Shown here piece after piece: positions 17,266 to 25,071 of a stretch of DNA of 35,699 bases. How positions within the stretch are numbered: the stretch's first letter is position 1; the number at the start of each line of letters is the position of its first letter. The DNA comes from Oscillospiraceae bacterium (GTDB taxonomy: Bacteria > Bacillota > Clostridia > Oscillospirales > Oscillospiraceae), in NCBI GenBank assembly GCA_017457285.1, contig JAFTHT010000032.1, forward strand, positions 1-35,699, in the 5' to 3' direction. The translations under genes and the position numbers were made by a program. The notes beneath the pieces are model-generated. The model was given only the letters and a program-made list of their open reading frames with translations, made no database searches and had not been told where the DNA came from.

Positions 17266-17637
17266 TCATATTTTCCGCAACTGGTCCAGCAGGGACTGGA
17301 CATAATCCAGAATTTTGCTATCCACCTCCGGACGGGACAGCAGAGCCCCAATCAACCCATCCAGCTCCGGCTTATACCGGTGGCTGAATACCGTTGCGGC
17401 ATAGTATTCTTCCCGGGTCAGGGTAGGTTCAAAGGTGCGGCCATAGGTCTTGTTACGCCGCACAAAGCCCGCCTCCCGAATAGCCCCCTTTTGGAGCAGG
17501 CTATTGAGCAGGATGTGGACCGAGCCATCCTTCCAGGTTTTCTCCGCCCGTTTCGCCAGTAGGTCAGACCGGGAAACGGGACAACCCTGATTCCAGAGGA
17601 CATCCATGATCTCCATCTCACTTTTGGTCAATTCCAT
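17266..17637 (-). CDS. BlaI/MecI-type transcriptional repressor (orphan)
   Basis: A 123-residue winged-helix repressor of the penicillinase repressor family. LTKSEMEIMDVLW opens the winged helix and SVHILLNSLLQKGAI contains the recognition region; the C-terminal helices (90-123) would dimerise. These regulators normally respond to cell-wall stress through a BlaR1/MecR1 protease, and no such partner is present in the window. The ATG at 17637 is preferred because GGGAGG is 7 bases upstream; the earlier ATG at 17643 is too close to it. A palindrome overlaps its own -10 box, so autoregulation is likely. Neighbouring wall-assembly genes are possible targets. Confidence 0.88.
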   Translation of the reverse strand: MELTKSEMEIMDVLWNQGCPVSRSDLLAKRAEKTWKDGSVHILLNSLLQKGAIREAGFVRRNKTYGRTFEPTLTREEYYAATVFSHRYKPELDGLIGALLSRPEVDSKILDYVQSLLDQLRKI

Positions 17638-17655
17638 TCTCATTCCTCCCGTTGC

Positions 17656-17689
17656 GGTATATTATACCATTTCTGGCAGTTACTGTCAA
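17656..17689 (-). promoter_or_regulatory. BlaI-type gene promoter and candidate operator
   Basis: On the minus strand TTGACA (17689-17684), 17 bases and TATAAT (17666-17661) form a consensus promoter. GGTATA-T-TATACC (17656-17668), a perfect palindrome, covers the -10 box and is the obvious site for autorepression. Confidence 0.75.
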
Positions 17690-17795
17690 TTGTTTTTATC
17701 CAGTTTCGCAAACATTTTTTCTGTCCATGATGTTATTTTGCCCGCAATAAGGAAATTTTTAATTGACCGATTACAGATATCGCCTTATGATGTGA

Positions 17796-18842
17796 TTACT
17801 TTCTGAAAATCCGCTCCAGAGCCCGGCGGTTTGCTTCGAAATCGATGTGATGCTGGCACCACAGCTTATGCGTGTCAGAAACCTTGATATATCCGCCCTT
17901 GAACGTACCGTCCACGGGAATCCGAAAGCTCTCTGCAGCTGCACCGGAGAACATGGGGGCCAGCTCCAATACATAGGACATAATTTGATTTCGGGGGATG
18001 TCCGTCACCACCAGCTCCAGCAGCTTCTCCGTCAGGGACAAAATTTTCGTCAGGCTCTGGCGTTTGTACTTATCAAACAGGGACATCAACACCTTCTGCT
18101 GCCGCTGGGCCCGGGCGTAGTCGGAATCGATGGAACGCAGGCGGGCATAGGTCAGCGCCTCCTGGCCGGAGAGCAGGTTTTTGCCCTTTTGCAGCTGCCA
18201 GCCCCATACCTTATTCAGATGGGCGGCCTCCCTGGCGGTCAGTTCCAGCTCCACCCCACCCAAATAATCGATGATTCTTTGGAATCCTGAGAAATCCACC
18301 TCAATGTTCCCGTCCACCCGGAGGCCAAAATGATGCAGCAGCGTTCGGTTCAGCAGTGGCATACCCCCATACTGATAGGCATGGCACAGCTTGTCGTTGC
18401 CATAGCCGGGGATATACACATATTGGTCCCGCATAATAGAGGTCAGCGTGAGCTTCCGGGTACTTTTGTTGAAGGTCAGCAGAATCATGGAATCGGATCG
18501 CTGGGTCCCCTCTCCGGGGCGTCGGTCCTGGCCGATGAGCAGGATGTTCACGATATGCTTCCCTTTTTCCAGGGGCTCCACCGGGTTGGAGGGAACCACG
18601 GCGTCCCCAATCGTACCATCCGATTCCGGATCCAGAGGCTCCTGTTCCTCCTGCATAATGCTCTCCGCTTCCTCCTGGGACAGGGTCGGATGCTCAGTGC
18701 GATGGTCGATTTTTCCCAGTAAATAGCTGCCATATATCAGCAAGCCTGATAGTGCCAGCAAAACCAATGCCAGAATCACGCTGATGGATACCAGCACTCT
18801 GCGTTTCCAAGGCCCTTTCCCCTTGGATGATGGTTCACTCAT
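17796..18842 (-). CDS. LytR-CpsA-Psr (LCP) family protein, second copy
   Basis: A 348-residue LCP ligase for attaching secondary wall polymers. It has a basic N-terminus (KRR at 13-15), a membrane helix (15-38), an acidic spacer (48-95) and the LCP domain (about 97-250). That domain shows IVNILLIGQDRR, QRSDSMILLTFN, SIMRDQYVYIPG and the C-terminal LRSIDSDYARAQRQQKVL. It is clearly paralogous to the protein at 8342-9532 but has a shorter spacer. The ATG at 18842 is used because GAAAGGA is 8 bases upstream; the frame extends to 18893 without a site. Two LCP genes within 10 kb imply partly different substrates or conditions. Confidence 0.92.
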   Translation of the reverse strand: MSEPSSKGKGPWKRRVLVSISVILALVLLALSGLLIYGSYLLGKIDHRTEHPTLSQEEAESIMQEEQEPLDPESDGTIGDAVVPSNPVEPLEKGKHIVNILLIGQDRRPGEGTQRSDSMILLTFNKSTRKLTLTSIMRDQYVYIPGYGNDKLCHAYQYGGMPLLNRTLLHHFGLRVDGNIEVDFSGFQRIIDYLGGVELELTAREAAHLNKVWGWQLQKGKNLLSGQEALTYARLRSIDSDYARAQRQQKVLMSLFDKYKRQSLTKILSLTEKLLELVVTDIPRNQIMSYVLELAPMFSGAAAESFRIPVDGTFKGGYIKVSDTHKLWCQHHIDFEANRRALERIFRK

Positions 18843-18926
18843 TTCATCATTCCTTTCCACAATCGCAACGCATTTCCCGTTAAATCCAACCATTTCTGCC
18901 CGATTTTGTTAATTTTTGAGCAAAAA

Positions 18927-18954
18927 GCACCGGAGCAGTTCGCTGCTCCGGTGC
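18927..18954 (-). terminator. Intrinsic terminator of the HtrA-type protease gene
   Basis: A perfect 12-bp GC-rich stem (18927-18938 with 18943-18954) with a TTCG tetraloop is followed on the minus strand by TTTTTG. Confidence 0.92.
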
Positions 18955-18990
18955 CGATTCTGATATATCCGCCCTCGGCCTCTAGAGGCT

Positions 18991-20484
18991 TCAGCTTCCA
19001 AAGAAATACCCAAACCATTCGTCCGCCGAGCCGCCGGAGGGCAGGCCGGTGGGCGTGACGGTCTTTTGGGGACTGCGGGGTTTTTCGTCCAATGTCAAGG
19101 ACAGCACGACTTCACCGCCCGCGCTGTGGCGATAGACCACCACGGAAATGGTATCCCCCGCTTCATACTTCCGAAGAGCCCGGGTCAGGTCGTTCACATT
19201 TTCGATTTCGTAGCCGCCCAGATCCACAATGATATCCTGGCTCCGAATACCGCCGAGTTGGGCGCAGCTGCCGCTGACCACGTCATTTACCAGTACGCCC
19301 ATAGGCAAGCCGTACTGCTTAACGTCATCCAGACTGACGTTGGTTACGGTGACGCCCAAATACGCGCCGGTGATATATCCATGTTCCTTCAGGTCCATCA
19401 GCATATCGATAACATCATCCATAGGAATGGCGAAGCCGATGCCCTCGATGGAGGCGCCGGAGGAGGTGGTGCCGGAATATTTGGCGGTGGTAATTCCCAC
19501 TACCTGGCCCTCCATATTGAACAGGGGGCCGCCGGAGTTGCCGGGATTGATGGCGGCATCGGTCTGCATCATGTTGATTTGGCTGCCCTCGGACACAATC
19601 ACCCGATCCTTGGCACTAAGGAAGCCCACGGTCAGGGTGGATGCCAGCTCACCCAAGGGATTACCGATGGCGGCCACCTGGGCACCCACAATCAAATCAT
19701 CAGACCGCCCCACGGTCACAGGCCGCAGACCCGTGGCGCTGATTTTCAACAGGGCGATATCATTGGCCTCATCGCCGCCAATGTAGGTGGCAGAATGCTC
19801 CTTGCCGTCGGAGAAGGTCACCGTCAGCTTGGATGCCCCATCCACCACATGATAATTGGAAACGATATAGCCATCCTCTGTCAGCACGAAGCCGGAGCCG
19901 GAGGATACCGCCGTGGTGCCGAAGACACCGCTGGTGGTGTTGTTAATCGCCACAACGCTGCTGACATTTTGGGCGTAGACCTGGGCAGGGGTCATGGGCC
20001 CGGCAACAGGGCTCTCACCCTGAATCTGGCTCTGAATCTGGTCCAGCTTCTGGTTTGTGCGGTCGGTGTTTTCCTGTAGCTGCTGCTGAAGAACAGAGAT
20101 TTTATTCTGATAGTAAAGGTTCAGACTCTCATTCTTCTTTTCAATCCGGCTCTCCACCACAGAGGCGGTGATGCCGCAGCCGCAGGCCACCAGGGCCAGC
20201 ACCAATACTCCGGCAACGAATTTTTTCCAGAAGGGCGTCCCCTGCTGCTTCTGAGGCTCCTGCGGCTTCGGCCGCACTGGGGGCGGAACCGGCCGAACGT
20301 ACCGGTAGGGCTGATTGGGGTAGACATAGGGTGGCTGATAGCCATAATAGGACTGATACGCCGGGGGAATCTGAGGGGGCTGCTGCGGTTGCGGCTGAGG
20401 GGGCTGCTGCGGGGCAGGCTCGCTTTCCTGAGGGGACGGTGCGGAAGCAACGGGCTCTTGGCCCTGATTCTCGTCGATTTCCAT
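18991..20484 (-). CDS. htrA: HtrA/DegP-type membrane-anchored serine protease
   Basis: A quality-control protease for misfolded exported proteins. The 497 residues comprise a Pro/Gln/Tyr-rich cytoplasmic tail (1-80), one membrane helix (about 89-110), a Gln-rich coiled coil (about 112-152), a trypsin-like domain with the triad His212 (SNYHVVDG), Asp242 (ANDIALLKI) and Ser317 (NPGNSGGPLF), and one PDZ domain (about 372-465) with YLGV at its start. All catalytic residues are intact. The single PDZ is usual for Gram-positive HtrA. AGGAGG lies 7 bases from the ATG. It has its own terminator, so it is probably monocistronic. Confidence 0.94.
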   Translation of the reverse strand: MEIDENQGQEPVASAPSPQESEPAPQQPPQPQPQQPPQIPPAYQSYYGYQPPYVYPNQPYRYVRPVPPPVRPKPQEPQKQQGTPFWKKFVAGVLVLALVACGCGITASVVESRIEKKNESLNLYYQNKISVLQQQLQENTDRTNQKLDQIQSQIQGESPVAGPMTPAQVYAQNVSSVVAINNTTSGVFGTTAVSSGSGFVLTEDGYIVSNYHVVDGASKLTVTFSDGKEHSATYIGGDEANDIALLKISATGLRPVTVGRSDDLIVGAQVAAIGNPLGELASTLTVGFLSAKDRVIVSEGSQINMMQTDAAINPGNSGGPLFNMEGQVVGITTAKYSGTTSSGASIEGIGFAIPMDDVIDMLMDLKEHGYITGAYLGVTVTNVSLDDVKQYGLPMGVLVNDVVSGSCAQLGGIRSQDIIVDLGGYEIENVNDLTRALRKYEAGDTISVVVYRHSAGGEVVLSLTLDEKPRSPQKTVTPTGLPSGGSADEWFGYFFGS

Positions 20485-20601
20485 GATGATCCTCCTATGG
20501 ATTCTCTTCTAATATAATCAAATTAAGCAGATTTTATGAATGGAATATGTCATAAGGAAAAACTTTCTATCATCATACCTCTTTCGGATTCAATCGTCAA
20601 C

Positions 20602-20631
20602 AAAAAAATCGCGGCAGCCGAAGCCGCCGCG
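20602..20631 (-). terminator. Terminator of the DUF1540 gene
   Basis: On the minus strand a GC-rich stem with a TTCG loop (about 20609-20631) is followed by ATTTTTTTG. It lies directly past the stop of the small cysteine-rich protein. Confidence 0.9.
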
Positions 20632-20638
20632 GATCGTT

Positions 20639-20803
20639 TTACTTCTTGCGGAAGGACTTGCAGTCGGTACACTGGTCCATGGTGGGGTTTGCCTCGTGGG
20701 TGCCTACCAGGATTCGGTCCAGAGAGCAAAAGTTTTCGGTGTCACAGTGGTAAGCACAGGACTTGACGGTACACTCGATGCACTTATTGGCATGGCAGTT
20801 CAT
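20639..20803 (-). CDS. Small cysteine-rich DUF1540-type protein
   Basis: Fifty-four residues with seven cysteines: C3 and C8, then ECTVKSC, AYHC and FCSL, and CTDC near the end. The spacing and short length match DUF1540 proteins of Clostridia, which probably bind a metal; their role is not known. The ATG at 20803 is chosen for AAAGGAGG 9 bases upstream; a longer frame to 20872 has no such site. It is monocistronic, with a strong terminator, which suggests an abundant small protein. Confidence 0.88.
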   Translation of the reverse strand: MNCHANKCIECTVKSCAYHCDTENFCSLDRILVGTHEANPTMDQCTDCKSFRKK

Positions 20804-20916
20804 AGTCGTTTTCCTCCTTTGTTTTGGGTTCGCAAATAGTATGGCCTCCTTTCCGAAATTCATGCGTTGCATTTTGTTTGATGATGTGGTATTTTATAGT
20901 TGAATGATTTTGTGAG

Positions 20917-21000
20917 ATAAATGATTGTTTAGAATTGGAAGTCCCCTTGCCCCCCTCATTTATGAGGGGGCAAGGAGTGCTATCGTAAACAATCATTTAC
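20917..21000. repeat. Miniature inverted-repeat element A
   Basis: Fifteen-base terminal inverted repeats, ATAAATGATTGTTTA (20917-20931) and TAAACAATCATTTAC (20986-21000), differ by one base. They enclose a GC-rich hairpin (about 20947-20975). The ends match those of elements at 34371-34552 and 35541, whose interiors are different. The right end lies just upstream of the rpe ribosome binding site, so the element probably forms part of the rpe leader. No transposase is encoded. Confidence 0.8.
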
Positions 21001-21026
21001 CTTCCGAGAAAACGGAGGTATTTACT

Positions 21027-21677
21027 ATGGCAAAGCTTTCCCCTTCTATCCTTTCGGCGGATTTTGCAAATCTGGAGCGGGATATTCATGACATTGAGAA
21101 AAACGGTGCCGACTGGGTCCATGTGGATGTGATGGATGGCATTTTCGTGCCCAATATCACCATCGGCATCCCGGTAGTCAAGGCTCTGCGGCCTGTCACC
21201 GACCTGCCCCTGGATGTGCATTTGATGATTGACCGGCCTATCCGGTATGTGGAGGATTTCGTCAAAGCCGGCGCGGACTGGCTGACCATCCACATCGAAG
21301 CCGACCAGCCCCAGAACACCCTGGAGGCCCTGGACAAAATTCACGCCCTGGGCTGTAAGGCAGGCATTGTGCTGAAGCCCAAGACCCCCGTTGAAGCGGC
21401 GATTCCCTATTTGGAAAAGTGCGATATGGTGCTGGTGATGACCGTGGAGCCGGGCTTCGGCGGCCAGAAATTTATGGCGGACATGATGCCGAAAATCAAG
21501 CAGCTCCGGGAATGGCTGGATGACATCAACCCTGACTGCCACATTGAGGTGGATGGCGGCGTGGATGCCAATACCTGCGCCGTCTGTAAGGAGAACGGGG
21601 CCGATGTGCTGGTCGCCGGGTCTGCCTATTTCAAGGCTGCAGACCGAGGGGCCTTTGTGAAAGTCATTCAGGCATAA
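21027..21677 (+). CDS. rpe: Ribulose-phosphate 3-epimerase
   Basis: The enzyme interconverts ribulose 5-phosphate and xylulose 5-phosphate in the pentose phosphate pathway. The 216-residue TIM barrel has SPSILSADF at the N-terminus, metal ligands His32 and Asp34 in HVDVMDG, His65 in VHLMI, the phosphate loop TVEPGFGGQKF and the fourth ligand in EVDGGVD. The length is normal. I chose the ATG at 21027 with CGGAGG 9 bases upstream; the frame to 20925 runs through the repeat element. The promoter is not evident, and transcription may start inside or upstream of the element. Confidence 0.95.
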   Translation: MAKLSPSILSADFANLERDIHDIEKNGADWVHVDVMDGIFVPNITIGIPVVKALRPVTDLPLDVHLMIDRPIRYVEDFVKAGADWLTIHIEADQPQNTLEALDKIHALGCKAGIVLKPKTPVEAAIPYLEKCDMVLVMTVEPGFGGQKFMADMMPKIKQLREWLDDINPDCHIEVDGGVDANTCAVCKENGADVLVAGSAYFKAADRGAFVKVIQA

Positions 21678-21756
21678 CGCCTTTTCGGGAAGGGCGTGTT
21701 CCTTAACTCAGTGACATCGGGTTTCTGCCCTCCCCTACTTTTTTCGTCATTGGGAA

Positions 21757-21785
21757 TTGACATTCATGGATGCAGAATGTATAAT
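21757..21785 (+). promoter_or_regulatory. Consensus promoter of the NifU-like/GGGtGRT operon
   Basis: TTGACA (21757-21762), a 17-base spacer and TATAAT (21780-21785) match the sigma-A consensus at all twelve positions, 53 bases upstream of the start codon. This is the strongest promoter in the window. Confidence 0.9.
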
Positions 21786-21838
21786 ATATGCGGAATTCTA
21801 GGGCGGATTACCGCCTGTTGAAAGAAAGGAAAATTGCC

Positions 21839-22531
21839 ATGATTTATAGTGCAGAAGTACAGCATATGTGCTCCGTGGCCAAGGGCGCCTATCACGGCCC
21901 CGCTCCCATTCCCGAAGAGGGCAAGTGGGTGCAGGTCAAGGAAATTAAGGATGTCAGCGGTTTCACCCACGGCATCGGCTGGTGCGCTCCTCAGCAGGGC
22001 TGCTGCAAGCTGACCCTGAACGTCAAGGAGGGTATCATTGAGGAGGCTCTGGTCGAGACTCTGGGCTGCTCCGGCATGACCCACTCCGCCGCTATGGCTT
22101 CCGAAATCCTGATCGGCAAGACCCTGCTGGAGGCGCTGAACACCGACCTGGTGTGCGACGCCATCAACACCGCCATGCGTGAGCTGTTCCTGCAGATTGT
22201 TTACGGCCGCTCCCAGTCCGCTTTCTCCGAGGACGGTCTGGCCGTCGGCGCCTCCCTGGAGGACCTGGGCAAGGGCCTGCGCAGCCAGGTCGGCACCATG
22301 TTCGCCACCAAGGTCAAGGGCCCCCGTTACCTGGAGATGGCTGAGGGTTACGTTACCCGCATCGCTCTGGACGAGGACGACCTGATTACCGGCTACGAGT
22401 TCATCAACCTGGGTAAGATGATGGACTTCATCAAGAAGGGCGACGATGCCAACGAGGCTCTGAAGAAGGCCAAGGGTTCCTACGGCCGCTTCGCTGATGC
22501 CGCCAAGTACATCGACCCCCGCCACGAATAA
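21839..22531 (+). CDS. NifU/IscU-like iron-sulfur scaffold protein, GGGtGRT partner
   Basis: A 230-residue protein related to the NifU N-terminal (IscU) scaffold family, which builds Fe-S clusters. Scaffold-type cysteines are Cys55/Cys56 (QQGCCKLTL), Cys77 (TLGCSGMTHS) and Cys106 (LVCDAIN). The C-terminal 100 residues extend beyond the usual 120-140-residue IscU. No cysteine desulfurase is adjacent. The ATG at 21839 follows AGAAAGGA. Codon use is strongly biased to CTG, GGC and ATC, as in highly expressed genes. It is always of interest with the following gene; the pair occurs together in anaerobes. Exact role unknown. Confidence 0.87.
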   Translation: MIYSAEVQHMCSVAKGAYHGPAPIPEEGKWVQVKEIKDVSGFTHGIGWCAPQQGCCKLTLNVKEGIIEEALVETLGCSGMTHSAAMASEILIGKTLLEALNTDLVCDAINTAMRELFLQIVYGRSQSAFSEDGLAVGASLEDLGKGLRSQVGTMFATKVKGPRYLEMAEGYVTRIALDEDDLITGYEFINLGKMMDFIKKGDDANEALKKAKGSYGRFADAAKYIDPRHE

Positions 22532-22546
22532 GAGGAGGACGCGACA

Positions 22547-23545
22547 ATGGCTCTGTTTGAAGGTTACGAAAGAAAAATCGACAAGATCAATGGCGTCCTG
22601 GCTCAGTACGGTCTGGAGTCCGTTGAGGCTTGCCGTGAGCTGTGCAAGAACGCCGGCTTTGATCCCTATGAGATCGTCAAGGGCATTCAGCCCATCGCTT
22701 TTGAGGACGCCGCCTGGTCCTACTGTGTCGGCGCCGCCATCGCTCTGAAGAAGGGCGTCAAGAACGCCGCTGAGGCCGCTGAGGCCATCGGCATCGGCCT
22801 GCAGGCTTTCTGCATCCCCGGCTCCGTTGCTGAGGATCGTAAGGTCGGTCTGGGCCACGGCAACCTGGGCGCTATGCTGCTGCGGGACGAGACCAAGTGC
22901 TTCGCCTTCCTGGCTGGCCACGAGTCCTTCGCCGCTGCGGAAGGTGCCATCGGCATTGCCCGCTCCGCCAACAAGGCTCGTAAGGAGCCTCTGCGGGTCA
23001 TCCTGAACGGCCTGGGCAAGGATGCCGCTCAGATTATCTCCCGGATCAACGGCTTCACCTATGTGAAGACCCAGTTCGACTACTACACCGGCGAGCTGAA
23101 AATCGTGGAGCGGATCCCCTACTCCAAGGGCGAACGTGCTGCCGTCAACTGCTACGGCTGTGACGATGTCCGTGAGGGCGTGGCTGTTATGCGTTACGAG
23201 GGTGTTGACGTTTCCATCACCGGCAACTCCACCAACCCCACCCGCTTCCAGCATCCTGTTGCCGGCACCTACAAGAAGGAGTGCATGGAGCAGGGCAAGA
23301 AGTACTTCTCCGTCGCTTCCGGCGGTGGCACCGGCCGTACCCTGCACCCCGACAACATGGCCGCTGGTCCTGCTTCCTACGGCATGACCGACACCATGGG
23401 CCGTATGCACGGTGACGCCCAGTTCGCTGGCTCTTCCTCCGTCCCCGCCCACGTTGAAATGATGGGCTTCCTGGGCGCAGGCAACAACCCCATGGTCGGC
23501 ATGACCGTTTCCGTGGCCGTTGCTGTTGAGGAAAGCCTGAAGTAA
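22547..23545 (+). CDS. GGGtGRT family protein
   Basis: A 332-residue protein with the family hallmark GGGTGRT at residues 259-265, followed by LHPDNMAAGPASYG. Other conserved-looking blocks are GHGNLGAMLLRDETKCFAF near 103-121, a CxxC pair at Cys202/Cys205 and the Gly-rich end FLGAGNNPMVGM. The family has no established function. Its gene follows the NifU-like gene by 15 bases with GAGGAGG upstream, and shares the same codon bias and promoter, so both products are probably abundant. An Fe-S or redox role is plausible from the partner and the cysteines, but is inferred. Confidence 0.92.
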   Translation: MALFEGYERKIDKINGVLAQYGLESVEACRELCKNAGFDPYEIVKGIQPIAFEDAAWSYCVGAAIALKKGVKNAAEAAEAIGIGLQAFCIPGSVAEDRKVGLGHGNLGAMLLRDETKCFAFLAGHESFAAAEGAIGIARSANKARKEPLRVILNGLGKDAAQIISRINGFTYVKTQFDYYTGELKIVERIPYSKGERAAVNCYGCDDVREGVAVMRYEGVDVSITGNSTNPTRFQHPVAGTYKKECMEQGKKYFSVASGGGTGRTLHPDNMAAGPASYGMTDTMGRMHGDAQFAGSSSVPAHVEMMGFLGAGNNPMVGMTVSVAVAVEESLK

Positions 23546-23567
23546 TTTCGCTTCAACCAATTAAAAC

Positions 23568-23602
23568 GACCTCTGAGCTATGTTGGCCCAGAGGTCATTT
23601 TT
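23568..23602. terminator. Bidirectional terminator after the GGGtGRT gene
   Basis: GACCTCTG (23568-23575) pairs with CAGAGGTC (23589-23596), followed by ATTTTTATT on the plus strand and by GTTTTAATT on the minus strand. The stop codon of the small minus-strand gene touches it, so it ends both convergent genes. Confidence 0.88.
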
Positions 23603-23798
23603 ATTGGAGATAGTGTTCACAGAGTTTATGCAGTAATTGCTCGACATTGGGTTTATTGGGGTCCCGTTCTGACAGGAGATCGCAAATATCCAGAATCGCC
23701 AGCAGGGGCAGGTTTCCCTTTCCTTCATATTCCTTCTGTAGCAGCGCTTGAAGTTGTTCCGTACTCATCATTTCACAATATTCACGCACACTTGCCAT
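23601..23798 (-). CDS. Small hypothetical protein (65 residues)
   Basis: A compact acidic, Leu-rich protein (MASVREYCEMM..., LLQKEYEGKGN, LDICDLLSERD, LLHKLCEHYL), predicted all-helical. A strong AGGAGGAAAAT precedes the ATG and a terminator follows the stop directly, so it is a real gene. It is divergent from the XRE regulator at 23933, with dyad repeats between them. No family recognised; a regulator-associated partner is possible. Confidence 0.75.
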   Translation of the reverse strand: MASVREYCEMMSTEQLQALLQKEYEGKGNLPLLAILDICDLLSERDPNKPNVEQLLHKLCEHYLQ

Positions 23799-23863
23799 AT
23801 TTTCCTCCTAAATTTTCAATGAATATCTAGTCTGGATTTTATTTATCCATTCTATCTCTCATT

Positions 23864-23920
23864 ATATCTATTTTTGAAATAAAATCAACAATATAGATAA
23901 ATAATATCCAAAATAGATAT
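23864..23920. promoter_or_regulatory. Candidate operator region of the XRE regulator
   Basis: ATATCTATTTT (from 23864) and AAAATAGATAT (23910-23920) are inverted copies, with another TATAGATA copy at 23892-23899 between them. A TTGAAA hexamer at 23874-23879 may be the -35 of the regulator gene. The repeated AGATA motif in a divergent intergenic region fits autoregulation by the adjacent HTH protein. Confidence 0.5.
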
Positions 23921-23932
23921 TGAGGTGCGCGT

Positions 23933-24184
23933 ATGGCAAAGACGATGTTTTTGATAAAGGGCAACATTTGCGGTGACCGGGTAAGACTTGGTCGGGCGAT
24001 GCATAAACCGCCTATGACCCAGGAGGATCTGGCCAGAGAAATTAATTTTCTGGGTATGGAAATCACGCCCTTGATTATATCCCGCATCGAACAGGGTCAG
24101 CGGCATGTTTGTGATGCGGAGCTGCTGATGCTATCGAAAGCATTGGGCGTATCCTTGGACTGGCTCTGCGAAAATCAGGTATAA
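23933..24184 (+). CDS. XRE-family HTH transcriptional regulator
   Basis: Eighty-three residues forming one Cro/C1-type helix-turn-helix domain: VRLGRAMHKPPMTQEDLARE, then ITPLIISRIEQGQRHV (recognition helix and following Glu/Gln turn), then LLMLSKALGVSLDWL. No other domain is present. GAGGTG precedes the ATG. It is followed 22 bases later by the HAD phosphatase gene, with no terminator between, so both are probably co-transcribed. Likely targets are itself and the divergent 65-residue gene. Confidence 0.88.
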   Translation: MAKTMFLIKGNICGDRVRLGRAMHKPPMTQEDLAREINFLGMEITPLIISRIEQGQRHVCDAELLMLSKALGVSLDWLCENQV

Positions 24185-24206
24185 CCGCCCCCTTGCAACC
24201 ACATTT

Positions 24207-25025
24207 ATGATTATGAAAACACTTTATATCTCCGATTTGGACGGCACCCTGTTGCGGCGGGATCAGACGCTTTCTGAATTTACCGTCCACACAATTAACT
24301 CCCTTGTGGAAAATGGCTTGCGATTCTCCTATGCCACGGCACGATCCATCGTGACCGCCTCCGCCGTCACGATGGGGCTCAAATTGCGGTTGCCCGTTAT
24401 CGTTCACAACGGCGGCTTTATGCGGCGGCTGGAGGATGGCCAGATTGTCATTGGAAACTATTTTGGGGATGAATATCGATATTTACTGGAAGATTTGATG
24501 AATAACGGTATTTTTCCGCTGGTTTATTCTATGAACGAAGGGCTGGAGAAATTTCGCTATTGGGCGGAAAAAGCTACCCCCGGGATGCGGGCATTTCTTG
24601 CTACACGGCAAAATGACCCCAGAGAATTGGTAGTTCACAACGGCGAATGCCTGTTTGAGGGCCAGCCCTACTACATCACCTGCGTGGATGAGCCGGAGCA
24701 TCTGGTGCCATTTTACGAGAAATACAAGGATACTTTTCACTGCATCCTCTACCGGGAAATTTATTCCGGGAATCTGTTTCTGGAATTTATGCCGAAGGAA
24801 GCCTCCAAGGCCAATGCCGCCGTGCAGCTCAAAAGGATGCTGGGCTGCGATAAGCTGGTGGTGTTCGGAGATGGAAAAAATGACCTGGATTTGTTCCGGG
24901 TGGCTGATGAAGCATATGCCGTTGAAAACGCGGAGGAGGAGATTAAAAGCCTGGCCACCGCTGTGATTGGCAGCAACCAGGATGATGGTGTGGCCCGATG
25001 GCTGGCTGGTGCCTTTGAAGGATAA
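24207..25025 (+). CDS. HAD superfamily (Cof-type) phosphatase
   Basis: A 272-residue HAD hydrolase that probably dephosphorylates a sugar phosphate or flavin precursor. Motif I is SDLDGTLL with nucleophile Asp10 and acid Asp12. Motif II is SYATARS. The type IIB cap occupies about residues 85-195. Motif III/IV is KLVVFGDGKNDLDLF near the C-terminus. No clear ribosome binding site precedes the ATG at 24207; an ATG two codons later is an alternative. Substrate cannot be told from sequence. Confidence 0.9.
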   Translation: MIMKTLYISDLDGTLLRRDQTLSEFTVHTINSLVENGLRFSYATARSIVTASAVTMGLKLRLPVIVHNGGFMRRLEDGQIVIGNYFGDEYRYLLEDLMNNGIFPLVYSMNEGLEKFRYWAEKATPGMRAFLATRQNDPRELVVHNGECLFEGQPYYITCVDEPEHLVPFYEKYKDTFHCILYREIYSGNLFLEFMPKEASKANAAVQLKRMLGCDKLVVFGDGKNDLDLFRVADEAYAVENAEEEIKSLATAVIGSNQDDGVARWLAGAFEG

Positions 25026-25030
25026 CGAGA

Positions 25031-25064
25031 AGAAGGGTTCGTTGCGTAACGAACCCTTCTTAAT
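25031..25064. terminator. Bidirectional terminator between HAD and AlkD-like genes
   Basis: A perfect 13-bp stem (25031-25043 with 25048-25060) with a GCGT loop is followed by TAATTTT on the plus strand. It lies between convergent genes. Confidence 0.88.
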
Positions 25065-25071
25065 TTTCTGC

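Noticed and set aside
16046..17269. A long open frame antisense to the Ig-like repeats
   Set aside because: It is the shadow of the five repeats and itself looks repetitive; it shows no coding signature.
21764..23560. A 598-residue open frame antisense to the NifU-like and GGGtGRT genes
   Set aside because: It is a by-product of the extreme codon bias of the sense genes, which avoids antisense stops. Its Gly/Val/His-rich composition is unlike a protein and it has no ribosome binding site of its own.
23601..24184. 65-residue protein plus XRE regulator as a toxin-antitoxin pair
   Set aside because: The genes are divergent rather than in one operon, and the small protein has no recognisable toxin fold. 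A regulatory link remains possible.
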